Positions 27,295 to 36,510 of a stretch of DNA of 64,000 nt are shown here, one piece after another (position 1 is the first letter of the stretch; the number at the start of each line of letters is the position of its first letter). The position numbers were made by a program, and so were the translations under genes. The stretch comes from JACCTU01 sp963737405 (GTDB lineage Bacteria > Actinomycetota > Thermoleophilia > Gaiellales > Gaiellaceae), in contig CAVTSL010000005.1 in NCBI GenBank assembly GCA_963737405.1, positions 186,001 to 250,000 on the forward strand, in the 5' to 3' direction. The notes under the pieces are model-generated. The model worked only from the letters and a program-made list of their open reading frames with translations. It was not told the DNA's origin and made no database searches.

Positions 27295-28680
27295 ATGCGC
27301 CGCGAGGAACGCGATGCCTACGAGACCTGGCTCTCGGGTGAACTGCTGCTGTTCGGGCTTCTCGGCGCCGCTCTGGCGCTGTTCGTCGACTATGCCGCGC
27401 TCCGCCATGCGTGGGAGGCGCCCGCGCTCGGGCTCGTGCTGGACACGGCGATCACGCTCGCGGGCGGCATCGTCGCGGTGCTCGCCGGCATCCGCTTCGC
27501 GGTCGAGGGCCGCCGGTTCGACCTCGTCCTCTCGTCCGGGTTCTTCGTCGCTGCGGCCGCGACGCTCGTCTTCGAGATCGTCCCCGTCCTCGACGCGCCG
27601 CTACCGGCGCGGGTGGAGGGCTGGGCGGCGATCTTCGGCGCGCTCTTCGCGACGGGGCTGATCGCGCTCGCGCCGTGGGTACGCGGCTCGGTCGTCGCGC
27701 GCCAGCGCGCGCTCGGCAACTCCGTGGGCGTGCTGCTCGCAGTGCTTGCGGGGCTCTGGCTTTGCCTCCACACACTCGCGCCGCACCTTCCGCCGCTGAC
27801 CGCCGGGCCGACCCAACCGGATCCGCCGCTGCTCCTCGCGTTGTCGCTCTCGCTGCAGGCGCTGCTGAGCCTGCTCGCGCTGATCGGCTTCGGCATCCGG
27901 TACCGCAACCGCGGCGACGACCTCGACCGCTGGCTCGCTTCGGCCGCGACGCTCAGCCTCTTCTCCGCGCTCTACCGCGTCTTCACGCCGCTGCTGCCGA
28001 GCACGGCGGTGTCGATCGGCGACTTCCTGCGCGTGATCGCGTTCGGCGTCCTGCTCGTCGGCGTCTGGCGCGCGATCTCGTCCGCGGAGTTCGGACGCGC
28101 CGTCGCGGAGGAGCGTGCACGCGTCGCGCGCGAGATCCACGACGGGCTCGCGCAGTATCTGTTCGCACTCGCGACGCACGCGAGCATGCTCGAGAGCGGC
28201 GAGCCGACGAAGGAGGCGATCGCGCGCATCAAGGAGCTCGCGGTCTCCGCGCAGCAGGAGGCTCGCTTCGCGGTGCTCGCGCTCTCGTCCGCCGGCGGAA
28301 GCGCGCCGTTCGACGCGGCGCTCCGGCGCTATGTCGAGTTCCTGATCGCCGACGGTGCGCTCGACGTCGACGTGGAGATCGATCCGCGCGTCCGGCTCGC
28401 GCCCGACGAGCAGATCGAGGTCTTCCGGATCGTCCAGGAGGGCCTCGCGAACGTCCGTAGGCACGCGGACGCGACGAGTGCGGTCGTCCGGATCTGGACC
28501 CGCGAGGGCCAGCGCTTCGTCACCGTGACGGACGACGGTCGGGGCTTCCAGGAGGAGACCGGCGACGCGGGCCAGGGGCTCCGCAACATCCGGCAGCGCG
28601 CCGCCAGCATCGCGGGCGCTGCGTCGGTTCGTTCGCATCCCGGCCGCGGCACGACCGTCGAGATCGCGCTGCGGGCCTAG
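27295..28680 (+). CDS. Sensor histidine kinase, NarL-partner (HisKA_3) type
   Basis: Membrane kinase of 461 residues. The N-terminal half has about seven or eight hydrophobic spans (residues ~15-260), so sensing is probably within or across the membrane. The phosphoacceptor box is VAREIHDGLAQYLFALATH, with His in the HisKA_3 context. The ATPase domain shows FRIVQEGLANVRRHADAT (N box) and VTDDGRGFQ (G1), then GQGLRNIRQRAASIAG (G2). ATG follows GAGGGAC. It pairs with the divergent response regulator. The signal is unknown. Confidence 0.9.
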   Translation: MRREERDAYETWLSGELLLFGLLGAALALFVDYAALRHAWEAPALGLVLDTAITLAGGIVAVLAGIRFAVEGRRFDLVLSSGFFVAAAATLVFEIVPVLDAPLPARVEGWAAIFGALFATGLIALAPWVRGSVVARQRALGNSVGVLLAVLAGLWLCLHTLAPHLPPLTAGPTQPDPPLLLALSLSLQALLSLLALIGFGIRYRNRGDDLDRWLASAATLSLFSALYRVFTPLLPSTAVSIGDFLRVIAFGVLLVGVWRAISSAEFGRAVAEERARVAREIHDGLAQYLFALATHASMLESGEPTKEAIARIKELAVSAQQEARFAVLALSSAGGSAPFDAALRRYVEFLIADGALDVDVEIDPRVRLAPDEQIEVFRIVQEGLANVRRHADATSAVVRIWTREGQRFVTVTDDGRGFQEETGDAGQGLRNIRQRAASIAGAASVRSHPGRGTTVEIALRA

Positions 28681-28682
28681 GC

Positions 28683-29153
28683 CTAGATCTCGCCGCTGTA
28701 CGAGTCGTTCAGATACGCCTGGCGGGCCTCGTGGTCGCGCGGCGAGCGGAGGTAGCGGCTCCACGCCTGCTGCTCGTGCCAGACCGCGCCGAGCTCCCAG
28801 ACGCAGAAGGTCGGACGGTGCGTCCCGTCGACCGGCCACGGCGCGAAGGCGGGGTCGTCCTCGCCGTTCTTCGCCCACACCGTCTCCCAGACCTCGTTGT
28901 CGTTGTTCCAGGTCAGGACGATCAGGAAGTAGAAGCTCTCGCCGCAGCGGTGGAGGAGCACGAAGCCGAGCTCGCCGCGAAGGTCGAACACGCCCGTGTC
29001 GAGCGCGGTTCCCGCGAGCGCGCGGATGTCGGCCGGGACGGGCTGGTCCGCGGGCGCGATCTCGTACCACTTGAGCTCCGCGCCGTCGACCGTGACCGGC
29101 TCCCACGGCTCGATCCGCTTCGAGATGTGGACGTACTGCTCCGCGACGCTCAA
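28683..29153 (-). CDS. Conserved hypothetical protein
   Basis: Soluble protein of 156 residues. It is rich in aromatic residues (VHISKRIEPWEPVTVDGAELKWYEI and FYFLIVLTWNNDNEVWETVW), with no signal peptide or TM segment. No family is recognised. The TTG start at 29153 overlaps the stop of the upstream DUF1579-like gene (TTGA), so both are probably one two-gene operon. The stop lies 2 bases from the convergent kinase gene's stop. The function is unknown. Confidence 0.65.
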   Translation of the reverse strand: MSVAEQYVHISKRIEPWEPVTVDGAELKWYEIAPADQPVPADIRALAGTALDTGVFDLRGELGFVLLHRCGESFYFLIVLTWNNDNEVWETVWAKNGEDDPAFAPWPVDGTHRPTFCVWELGAVWHEQQAWSRYLRSPRDHEARQAYLNDSYSGEI

Positions 29154-29648
29154 CGCTCGTCCCCCGCACGCGTGAACTCCATGATCCAGTTCGTCTCCCA
29201 CGTGTCCCCGCCGTCGTCGGAGAACGCCTGCTCCCAGCGCGGCCTGTCGGACGTCGCGCCGTACCACGTGAACCGCACGTGGATCGGCCGGCCGTCGAAG
29301 GTGTCCTCGCCCTCGAACACGCCGACATCGCCGTGGAACCTGCCGAGCACCGGCGGGTCGAGCACGCCGGGGCGACGGCTGTCGGCCCAGTAGATCGACC
29401 ACTGCCTCGTGCTCCGGATCGAAGAACCGAATCGACATGCCGACGAAGCCGCCGTCGTGGTCGGTCCGGAACTCGTCTTCGTTGCCGAACCCGTCGAGGA
29501 TCGGCCACGCCGTGCTCGTCGCCTCGAACTCGTCCCAGTCGTGGCAGCCCGCGAGCCGCTCCCGCAGGCGCCGGTTGCGGACCTTCCAGCGGCCCATCCA
29601 GAAGTCGAAGTCCCGGACCCCGGCCGCTTCCATGACTGCCTGCGCCAT
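29150..29648 (-). CDS. DUF1579-like protein, frameshifted
   Basis: ATG 29648 has a strong SD (GGGAGGGGAG). It reads RDFDFWMGRWKVRNRRLRER, a typical opening of small beta-barrel proteins of the DUF1579 type, through FFDPEHEA. At about 29402 one extra base breaks the frame. Removing it gives WSIYWADSRRPGVLDPPVLG, then GVFEGEDTFDGRPIHVRFTW, and ends WIMEFTRAGDER (about 165 residues). The function of the family is unclear (possibly ligand binding). It is co-transcribed with the next hypothetical gene. The single insertion could be a sequencing error. Confidence 0.7.
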
Positions 29649-29731
29649 CGCTCCCCTCCCGTTCGGTGTCGTCTGGACGCTAGCCGAGGAATAGGGCGGA
29701 ACCTGCCCGCTATTTGTGATCGACTGCGGGC

Positions 29732-30703
29732 GTGGCGACGCCGACCTCACGGCTGCTGGAGCTGCTCGAGCTCCTCCAGACGCAGCCGCTCACGACGGGC
29801 CAGCAGATCGCGGACCGGCTCGGGATCGACCGGCGCACGGTCCGCCGCTACGTGGCGACGCTCCAGGAGCTCGGCATCCCGGTCGAGGGCGAGCGCGGTG
29901 TGGGCGGCGGCTACCGCGTACGCCCCGGGTTCCGGCTCCCGCCGCTGATGCTGAGCGACGACGAGGCGATCGTCGTCGTGCTCGGGCTGCTCGCCGCCCG
30001 ACGGCTCGGGCTCGACACGCCGTCGGAGTCGGTGGAGGGAGCGCTGACGAAGATCCGCCGCGTCCTTCCCGACGCGAGCCGGCGCCGCGTCGAGGCGCTC
30101 GAGTCGACGCTCGAGTTCACGAGGTCGGCGACCATCGGCGCGCCGGTCGCCGGAGACACGGTCCTGCTGCTCGCAGACGCGATCCGCAGGCGTCGCCGCG
30201 TGCACCTGAGCTACCGGTCCTTCGCGGGCGAGGAGACGGAGCGCGACGTGAGCCCGCACGGGCTCGTCGTGCACTCGGGACGGTGGTACCTCGCCGCGCA
30301 CGACCACGTGCGCGACGACCTCCGGACGTTCCGCGTCGACCGGATGGAACGCGCGTCGCTCGTCGAGGGCTCGGCCGTCGACCCTCCGCCGGGCTTCGCG
30401 GCCGTCGAGCACGTCAGCCGGTCGCTCGCGCGCGTTCCGTGGCCGTGGGCCGTCGAGGTCCTGCTCCACGTTCCCCTCGAACGGGCGTCGCGTCGCATCC
30501 CGGCGACGCTCGCCGAGCTCGTCGAGACGCCCGACGGCACGCTCCTGCGCATGCGCGTGAGCTCGCTCGACTGGACCGCCTCGGTGCTCGCGGGGCTCGA
30601 CTGCGCGTTCACGATCCGCTCGCCCGACGAGCTGCGCACGAGCGTCGAGGCGCTTGCAACGCGGCTGGCGGCGGCTGCCAGGGACTCAGCGCCGCGTGAT
30701 TGA
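29732..30703 (+). CDS. WYL-domain transcriptional regulator (YafY/PafC family)
   Basis: Regulator of 323 residues. The N-terminal HTH_11 domain reads LTTGQQIADRLGIDRRTVRRYVATL. A WYL domain follows (PHGLVVHSGRWYLAAHDH, with the family's WY(L) triad) and a C-terminal WCX extension. WYL proteins respond to nucleic acids or other ligands, and relatives (PafBC) act in DNA-damage control. It is divergent from the DUF1579-like operon, which it may regulate. Its last 18 bases overlap the convergent secreted-protein gene. GTG 29732 fits the domain start. Confidence 0.88.
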   Translation: MATPTSRLLELLELLQTQPLTTGQQIADRLGIDRRTVRRYVATLQELGIPVEGERGVGGGYRVRPGFRLPPLMLSDDEAIVVVLGLLAARRLGLDTPSESVEGALTKIRRVLPDASRRRVEALESTLEFTRSATIGAPVAGDTVLLLADAIRRRRRVHLSYRSFAGEETERDVSPHGLVVHSGRWYLAAHDHVRDDLRTFRVDRMERASLVEGSAVDPPPGFAAVEHVSRSLARVPWPWAVEVLLHVPLERASRRIPATLAELVETPDGTLLRMRVSSLDWTASVLAGLDCAFTIRSPDELRTSVEALATRLAAAARDSAPRD

Positions 30704-31411
30704 GACCAGCGCGATGACGTCGCTCCCACCCTGCACGGTCTGCTCCTTCACCAGCCCGATGCCCCGGACGTAGAACTTGTTGTCGAGGACGCCCCGCTCG
30801 AGCAGCGAGAACTCCTCGGTCTTCAGCGCACGACGGGACGACACGAACGGCGTCGTCACGGGCGCGTTCAGCGCGACGACGCGGGAGCAGTCCTCGGCGA
30901 CGTTCTTTGCGTCTTCCTGCTTGAGCGTTCGCCCGACTCTCGGTGCGGCCGGCATGAAGATCCCGGCGCGCGCGTTGTGGACGCCGGCCTGCCAGGAGCC
31001 CTGCGTCGTGACGACGCGTCCGTTCTCGAACTCCTTCGTGTCCTCGCCGAAGTACCAGACGTTGCCGCTCGCGTCCTGCGCGAACCAGTCGAACGTGTCC
31101 TCGACGACCTCGCCCCGGACGAGGACCCGGTCGCGGACGACCGTGATCGGGACGCCGAGGATCGTCTTCGCGCGCCGGGTGACGGTGACGACGTCCGTGG
31201 CCGGCTTCCCGTCGAGCTTGCCGCGGTACGTGAACGTCGTCCCGGGCCGGAGCGGGAAGTACGCGTTGTCGACCCGGCGGACGAACGACTTCGGAAGCGC
31301 GGGCGGCCTGCCGCAGCTGCGCGGCGTTGCGGCGGGCTCGGCATCCGCGAGTGCAGCGACGGCCAGCGTGGCCGCGAGCGCCGGGACGACGACGAGTGCG
31401 ATCCGGTGCAT
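30686..31411 (-). CDS. Secreted conserved hypothetical protein
   Basis: Exported protein of 241 residues. The signal peptide is MHRIALVVVPALAATLAVAA, with a likely cleavage after ALADA. The mature part has two cysteines that could form a disulfide (RSCGRPP and EDCSRVV) and a beta-rich body (FVRRVDNAYFPLRPGTTFTY and DTFDWFAQDASGNVWYFGED). It resembles secreted proteins of unknown role seen in soil actinobacteria. No catalytic motif is evident. It ends overlapping the WYL gene. Confidence 0.7.
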   Translation of the reverse strand: MHRIALVVVPALAATLAVAALADAEPAATPRSCGRPPALPKSFVRRVDNAYFPLRPGTTFTYRGKLDGKPATDVVTVTRRAKTILGVPITVVRDRVLVRGEVVEDTFDWFAQDASGNVWYFGEDTKEFENGRVVTTQGSWQAGVHNARAGIFMPAAPRVGRTLKQEDAKNVAEDCSRVVALNAPVTTPFVSSRRALKTEEFSLLERGVLDNKFYVRGIGLVKEQTVQGGSDVIALVSITRR

Positions 31412-31454
31412 CGACCCGGTCCTACTTCGCCGCCGATGAGACGGCGATGAGAAG

Positions 31455-32501
31455 TCAGTCGGTCTCGGGGAGCTCCGCGGGCAGTCCGAACGCGGAGAAG
31501 AGCTCGGGGTTGATGAAGGCGGTGATCTCCTTGATCAGATTCCCCTCGAGCGTGAGGACGTCGAGCGCCGCCGCGGCGTAGCGCCCCGTCTCCGAGTCGA
31601 GTTGGTAATACGCAACGGCCAGCTGGCCGTTCGCGCGTGTCGGAACCGCGCGCGACTCGGGGCAGAACTCGCGTGCAGCCTTGCTGAAGCCGGCGATCGT
31701 CTCGCGCCCTCGCCACCAGGTCGGCCACGGGGGCATCGAGAAGACGGCGTCCTCCGTCAGCAGTGCTGCCACCGCGTCGACGTCGCCTCGCGCCCACGCG
31801 TCGACGTACGCCTCGACGAGCTTTCGCGCGCGTGCGTCGTCGAGTGAGCGGAGCGTCGTCTGCTGACTCTGATCCGGGAGTCGCTCGTCGACCGCCTTGC
31901 GCGCGCGCTGCAACGTGCTGTTGACCGAGGCAACCGTCGTCTCCAGCGACTCGGAGACCTCGCGCGCGGAGTAGCCGAGCACCTCGCACAGGACAAGGAC
32001 CGCCCGCTGCGTCGCCGACAGGTGCTGGAGCGCAGCGATGAACGCGAGCTCGACGGCTTCACGCTGCTCGTACCGGGCTTCGGGCGCTGCGTAGCCGTCC
32101 GGAACTCCGACCTCCTCGTCCGGGTACGGCTCGACCCACACCGACTCGACGAGCGGCTGGCCGATGTCCCCCGTCGAGAAGGCCTGTGGGCCGTAGTCGG
32201 CGGGGAGTGTCCGCTTCTGCCTCCGCGCGAGCGAGTCGAGGCACACGTTCGTCGCGATCCGGTACAGCCACGTTCGGAGCGAGCTTCGGCTCCCGAACTC
32301 GGCGAGCCCGCGCCAGGCACGGAGCAATGCCTCCTGGAGCGCGTCCTCGGCGTCGTGCACCGAGCCGAGCATCCGGTAGCAGTGCGCGTGGAGCTCGGCC
32401 CGATGCTCCTCGACGATGCGCCGAAACGCGGCTTCGTCGCCGGCGCGGGCAGCGTCGAGCAGATCGTGTTCTTGGGTCGAGCTCGAGGGTCGAACGGCCA
32501 T
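31455..32501 (-). CDS. ECF sigma factor with SnoaL-like C-terminal domain (SigG/SigJ-like)
   Basis: Sigma factor of 348 residues. Region 2 has ELHAHCYRMLGSVHDAEDALQ and SSLRTWLYRIATNVCLD. Region 4 has LSATQRAVLVLCEVLGYSAR and ETTVASVNSTLQRARK. A ~120-residue NTF2/SnoaL-like domain follows (KLVEAYVDAWARGDVDAVAALLTEDAVFSMPP). In ECF groups of this type the extra domain replaces an anti-sigma factor as the regulatory module. The ATG at 32501 follows a TACCCT -10 box after 7 bases (leaderless). A TTG 6 bases upstream is possible. Targets are unknown. Neighbours suggest an independent regulator. Confidence 0.88.
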   Translation of the reverse strand: MAVRPSSSTQEHDLLDAARAGDEAAFRRIVEEHRAELHAHCYRMLGSVHDAEDALQEALLRAWRGLAEFGSRSSLRTWLYRIATNVCLDSLARRQKRTLPADYGPQAFSTGDIGQPLVESVWVEPYPDEEVGVPDGYAAPEARYEQREAVELAFIAALQHLSATQRAVLVLCEVLGYSAREVSESLETTVASVNSTLQRARKAVDERLPDQSQQTTLRSLDDARARKLVEAYVDAWARGDVDAVAALLTEDAVFSMPPWPTWWRGRETIAGFSKAAREFCPESRAVPTRANGQLAVAYYQLDSETGRYAAAALDVLTLEGNLIKEITAFINPELFSAFGLPAELPETD

Positions 32502-32508
32502 CGTCAAC

Positions 32509-32514
32509 AGGGTA
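32509..32514 (-). promoter_or_regulatory. -10 box, leaderless promoter of the ECF sigma gene
   Basis: TACCCT on the minus strand, 7 bases before the ATG. No Shine-Dalgarno is present. Confidence 0.45.
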
Positions 32515-32575
32515 GACCGGCCGAGCGGCGCAAACTCATCGCGTTCGGTAGTGGAGAGAGATCAGCTTGGCCATC

Positions 32576-33167
32576 TCAGCCGGCCGGCGCGTAGGTCGCG
32601 AGGATCGCGCCGGTGCTCGCGACCTGGCTGTCGACGAGCCGAAGCGGCCTGCGCAAGCCGTCGTCGCGGAAGATTCGCTTCCCGCCGCCGAGCACGAGCG
32701 GATCGATCATCAGGCGGAGCTCGTCGACCAGGTCGTGCTCGAAGAGCGTCGACACGAGCTCGGTGCTGCCGATCGTGTGCAGGTCACCGCCGTCCTCCCG
32801 CTTCAACGCCTGCTACGGCCTGGACGACGTCGGCCTCGACCAGAGACGAGTTCTGCCAGCCGAGCTCCGGCCGTGTTCTCGAGACCACGTACTTCGGCTT
32901 CGTGTTCATGGGCTCGGCGATCACCTGCTCCTCCTCGGAGGCGTTCGGCCAGTAGGCCGCGAAGATCTCGTAGGTGCGGCGCCCGAGCAGGAAGCCGCCG
33001 GCCTCGACGATGCTCCCGAGCACCCACTGCATCGCGAGCTCGTCCTCCATGTACGGCATGTGCCAGCCGCCGTGAGCGAAACCGCCGCTCGTGTCTTCGT
33101 CGGCGAGGCCCGGCGCCTGGGCGACCCCGTCGAGGCTGATGAACTCGTTCACGACCAGCTTGCGCAT
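32576..33167 (-). CDS. Dihydrofolate reductase / RibD C-terminal family protein, frameshifted
   Basis: DHFR-fold reductase-like protein (YyaP/YwjB group). The first part, from ATG 33167 behind a GGGGGA SD, reads MRKLVVNEFISLDGVAQAPG, FLLGRRTYEIFAAYWP and PKYVVSRT. An extra base at about 32810 breaks the frame. Removing it gives AALKREDGGDLHTIGSTELV and LIDPLVLGGGKRIF, ending TYAPAG (about 196 residues). Such proteins are mostly uncharacterised reductases with NADPH-binding features. The indel is probably an error or a recent mutation, because both halves are well conserved. Confidence 0.78.
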
Positions 33168-33255
33168 CTGCGTCCCCCAATCGCTCGAACGTCACCCGTT
33201 CAGACTCTGCCGCGCCGCGCGATTCATCGCTCGAGCGAAGACGCCTGGATGGCCG

Positions 33256-33990
33256 TCACTCGGCGACTCGTACGCGATTGGGCGCGGCGAGACGCGAGGC
33301 CATCGTGCGGCGCTCCTCGGCCAGTCGGCTGGCCGGGGCGAACGCGCTCCAGGTGAACCAGTCCCTGAGCCCGCGCTGCAGCGTCCTCGGGCCGTTCATC
33401 GTCAGCTTGCCGGCTCGAATCGCGCCGCCGAGGTCCGCCCGTCCCAGGTAGACGCGGTAGAGCGTGGCTGTGTCGGCGCTGACCTCGAGGTCGACCTCGA
33501 AGCCGGGATGCTGGAGGCAGACGGAGACCTCGGAAGGCTCGAGGACCATCCAGTAGCGCCGCTTGGGGTTGCGGAAATCGAACTTCACCACGGTTCGGTT
33601 GGTTGGGAGCCGATCGCGATCGACGTGTCGGGCCATCCAGACGATCAAGAGGTCGGGATCGAGCTCGTCGCGGCGCGGCTCGGTGAACGACCAGGTCGCG
33701 CCCCACTCGCCGATCGCCTGCACGACCGGCTCGAGGTCACGGCCGGCGGACGTGAGGCGGTACTCGAGCGTGCGGCCCTTCGGGCCCGTCCTGCGTTCGA
33801 CGACCTCGGTCCGCTCGAGCGCGCGCATGCGGTCGGTGAGGACTGAGCGCGAGATCCCAGGGAGGCCGCGATGCAGCTCGTTGAAGCCGCTCGCGCCGCC
33901 AAGCAGCTCGCGCACGATCAGCAGCGTCCAGCGGTCGCCGAGGATCTCGGTGGCCTTCGCGACGGGACAGTACTGCGCGTAGTTGCGCAT
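33256..33990 (-). CDS. HxlR-family transcriptional regulator with C-terminal SCP2-like extension
   Basis: Regulator of 244 residues. The winged-helix HxlR domain (NYAQYCPVAKATEILGDRWT, then LLIVRELLGGASGFNELHRG and MRALERTEVVERR) occupies the first ~110 residues and includes the family's N-terminal Cys. The remaining ~130 residues form an SCP2/sterol-carrier-like domain that could bind a hydrophobic ligand. It is divergent from a flavin oxidoreductase, and the 94-base gap holds two perfect dyads, so it probably controls that gene and itself. Confidence 0.85.
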   Translation of the reverse strand: MRNYAQYCPVAKATEILGDRWTLLIVRELLGGASGFNELHRGLPGISRSVLTDRMRALERTEVVERRTGPKGRTLEYRLTSAGRDLEPVVQAIGEWGATWSFTEPRRDELDPDLLIVWMARHVDRDRLPTNRTVVKFDFRNPKRRYWMVLEPSEVSVCLQHPGFEVDLEVSADTATLYRVYLGRADLGGAIRAGKLTMNGPRTLQRGLRDWFTWSAFAPASRLAEERRTMASRLAAPNRVRVAE

Positions 33991-34012
33991 CGCTCAAGCA
34001 TGTTAGGTCAGA

Positions 34013-34049
34013 GGTCCGTTACTCGGACCGGTTGGTTCGAAAGTCGAAC
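34013..34049. promoter_or_regulatory. Two palindromes in the HxlR / oxidoreductase divergent region
   Basis: GGTCCG-TTACT-CGGACC (34013-34029) and GTTCGA-AAG-TCGAAC (34035-34049) are both perfect 6-bp dyads. They are the best candidates for HxlR-type operators between the divergent genes. Confidence 0.5.
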
Positions 34050-34072
34050 TAGCTCCCAGAGGCCGGCGAGCC

Positions 34073-34078
34073 TACGGT
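34073..34078 (+). promoter_or_regulatory. -10 box, leaderless promoter of the FAD oxidoreductase
   Basis: TACGGT lies 6 bases before the ATG at 34085. It is downstream of the two dyads, so a bound repressor could block it. Confidence 0.45.
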
Positions 34079-34084
34079 GGCTGC

Positions 34085-35479
34085 ATGGCTATCTCGGCGT
34101 CGACGATCGAAGTCGATGACCTCCGCGCCGCCGTTCGCGGTCCGGTGATCGTGCCCGCCGACCCCGGCTACGACGCCGCGCGCGCGATCTGGAACGGAGC
34201 GATCGACCGTCGCCCCGGATGCATCGCCCGCTGCACCGGAGTCGCCGATGTCGTCGCCGCGGTCGGCTTCGCCCGCGAACGAGAACTGCTGGTGGCGGTG
34301 CGCTCCGGCGGCCACGGCGTCGGCGGTCACGCGCTCTGCGAAGGCGGCCTCGTGATCGACCTCTCGCCGATGAAGGGGATCAGGGTCGACCCGGTGGCAC
34401 GGACTGCCAGGGCGGAAGCCGGCGTGCTGTGGGGGGAGCTCGACCGCGAGACGCAGCTTCACGGATTGGCGACGGTGGGCGGGATCGTCACGCACACCGG
34501 CATTGCGGGCCTCACCTTGGGCGGCGGCATCGGCTGGCTCATGCGAAAGCACGGCGCGACGGTCGACAACCTGCTCTCGGTCGACCTCGTCACGGCCGAC
34601 GGCGAGGTTCTCACCGCCAGCGAGGATGAGAACCCGGACCTCTTCTGGGGCGTCCGTGGCGGCGGCGGCAACTTCGGCATCGTCACGTCGTTCGAGTACC
34701 GGCTTCACCCCGTGGGGCCGATCGTCCTCGCCGGACCGATCTACCACGCGCTCGAGGATGCCTCCGAGGTCCTGCGCTTCTACCGAGAGTTCATCGCAGC
34801 GGCTCCCGACGAGCTGACGACGATCTTCAACCTGCGGGTGGCCCCGCCGCTGCCCTTCCTGCCCGAGGACGTGCACGGCAAGCCGATCGTGATGGTCGGG
34901 GCCTGCTACGCCGGCGCGGCCGAGGACGGGATCGAGGTGGTGCGGCCGCTGAAGGAGTTCGGCACTCCGATCGTCGACCTGCTCGAGCCGAAGCCGTACA
35001 CCGCGCTGCAGTCGATGTTCGATCCGTCCGTCCCGCACGGCTGGCACTACTACTGGAAGTCGGTCGAGCTGCCGCCGCTCACCGACACGGCGATCGACAC
35101 GCTCGTCGAGCACGCCTCCGCGGTCACCTCCCCGAAGTCGTATTGCATCGTCTTCCAGCTCGGCGGCGCCGTCGCTCGCGTCGGAGCGGACGAGACCGCT
35201 TTCAGCCAGCGCGAGGCCGCCCACAACGTGAACATCTGCGCGGTCTGGACCGAGGACGACCCCGAGGGCGAGCGGCACGTCGCCTGGGCGCGCGAGTTCT
35301 TCTCGGCGATGCAGCCCCACGCCGGCGAGCACGTCTTCCTGAACTTCCTGGGCGACGAGGGCGCGGACCGGGTCCGGCAAGCGTATGGCGAGCGGAAGTA
35401 CGAGCGCCTCGCCGGGTTGAAGCGGGTCTACGACCCGACGAACCTCTTCCGTCTGAACCAGAACATCGAGCCGTGTTGA
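34085..35479 (+). CDS. FAD-linked oxidase (berberine-bridge/BBE-type, PCMH fold)
   Basis: Flavoprotein of 464 residues. The FAD-binding domain has VAVRSGGHGVGGHALCEGGL, in which RSGGH carries the His that binds FAD covalently in relatives. GLTLGGGIGWLMRKHGATVD and LFWGVRGGGGNFGIVTSFEY follow. The C-terminal BBE segment ends VYDPTNLFRLNQNIEP. The Cys of bicovalent enzymes (GxxC after GGG) is absent, so single covalent attachment is expected. It oxidises an alcohol, sugar or secondary metabolite. The substrate is unknown. It is probably controlled by the divergent HxlR protein and is followed by a VOC protein 13 bases downstream. Confidence 0.87.
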   Translation: MAISASTIEVDDLRAAVRGPVIVPADPGYDAARAIWNGAIDRRPGCIARCTGVADVVAAVGFARERELLVAVRSGGHGVGGHALCEGGLVIDLSPMKGIRVDPVARTARAEAGVLWGELDRETQLHGLATVGGIVTHTGIAGLTLGGGIGWLMRKHGATVDNLLSVDLVTADGEVLTASEDENPDLFWGVRGGGGNFGIVTSFEYRLHPVGPIVLAGPIYHALEDASEVLRFYREFIAAAPDELTTIFNLRVAPPLPFLPEDVHGKPIVMVGACYAGAAEDGIEVVRPLKEFGTPIVDLLEPKPYTALQSMFDPSVPHGWHYYWKSVELPPLTDTAIDTLVEHASAVTSPKSYCIVFQLGGAVARVGADETAFSQREAAHNVNICAVWTEDDPEGERHVAWAREFFSAMQPHAGEHVFLNFLGDEGADRVRQAYGERKYERLAGLKRVYDPTNLFRLNQNIEPC

Positions 35480-35492
35480 TACGAATCTCGAT

Positions 35493-35876
35493 GTGCTCGG
35501 CAGCCCCGCGATCAACGTCTACTCGCGTGACGTCATCCGGCTGGTCGGCTTCTACGAGGGTCTCGGGTTTCTCGAGACCTTCCGCACTCCGAAGGTGGGG
35601 ACGCCGGTTCACGTCGAGGTCGGCTTGGACGGCTTCACGATCGGGATCGCCGCAGTCGATGCTGTCATCGCGGATCACGATCTGAACCCGGACCTCGGTG
35701 GTCGGCCGGTCGAGCTCGTACTTTGGACGGACGATGTGGACCGCGATTACGCACGCCTGACCGGCGAAGGTGCGCCCTCGCTCAGCCCGCCGCACGACTT
35801 CCTGTCGGACCTCCGCCTCGCATGGGTTGCAGACCCGGACGGCAACCCCATCCGGCTGGTTCAGAAGCGCACGTGA
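35493..35876 (+). CDS. VOC / glyoxalase-bleomycin-resistance fold protein
   Basis: Small protein of 127 residues with the paired beta-alpha-beta-beta-beta modules of the VOC superfamily: INVYSRDVIRLVGFYEGLGF, then HVEVGLDGFTIG, VELVLWTDDVDRDYARL and AWVADPDGNPIRLVQK. Some metal-ligand positions are kept (a late Asp/Asn context in DPDGN), but no clear enzymatic assignment is possible. It lies 13 bases after the FAD oxidase and is likely in its operon. A bidirectional terminator follows. Confidence 0.8.
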   Translation: MLGSPAINVYSRDVIRLVGFYEGLGFLETFRTPKVGTPVHVEVGLDGFTIGIAAVDAVIADHDLNPDLGGRPVELVLWTDDVDRDYARLTGEGAPSLSPPHDFLSDLRLAWVADPDGNPIRLVQKRT

Positions 35877-35902
35877 CAGTCGCCGGCGAATCGCAGCCAT
35901 AG

Positions 35903-35928
35903 AAAAAGCCCTGTTTCCAGGGCTTTTT
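35903..35928. terminator. Bidirectional intrinsic terminator
   Basis: AAAAAGCCCTG - TTTC - CAGGGCTTTTT is a perfect stem with A- and T-runs on both sides. It terminates the VOC gene on the plus strand and rnpB on the minus strand. Confidence 0.92.
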
Positions 35929-35933
35929 CCGTA

Positions 35934-36264
<331 letters not shown>

Positions 36265-36277
<13 letters not shown>

Positions 36278-36462
36278 AGGTCGAATTGTAGCCCGCCCTC
36301 CGCCGAATCGGCGGCCGCGCGAAGGTGCGACCCGCACTCCGGGCACGAGATCGTGCGCGCGCTGCGGAGCACGAACTCGCCGCAGACGAGGCACTCGAGG
36401 CTCACTCCGCGGGTGAGCGCCTGGAGCTCCTGGTCGAGCGTCCTGTAGAGCGCGGTGACCAT
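36265..36462 (-). CDS. Small zinc-ribbon protein
   Basis: Protein of 65 residues. A helical N-terminus (MVTALYRTLDQELQALTRG) leads to a single rubredoxin-like zinc ribbon, CLVCGEFVLRSARTISCPEC (four Cys as CxxC...CxxC). ATG 36462 has a good SD (GGGGAG, 9 bases upstream). The stop lies inside rnpB, so its mRNA may run into RNase P RNA. No specific family is recognised. Nucleic-acid or protein binding is possible. It lies between rnpB and lexA, next to the intergenic repeat. Confidence 0.7.
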
Positions 36463-36510
36463 CAGCGATCACTCCCCGGCCTGATCGCGGTCGCGACCGG
36501 TGAAAAGCAA

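Noticed and set aside
34035..34049. Possible SOS box near the HxlR gene
   Set aside because: The dyad is GTTCGA...TCGAAC, the inverse arrangement of CGAAC...GTTCG, so it is not a LexA site.
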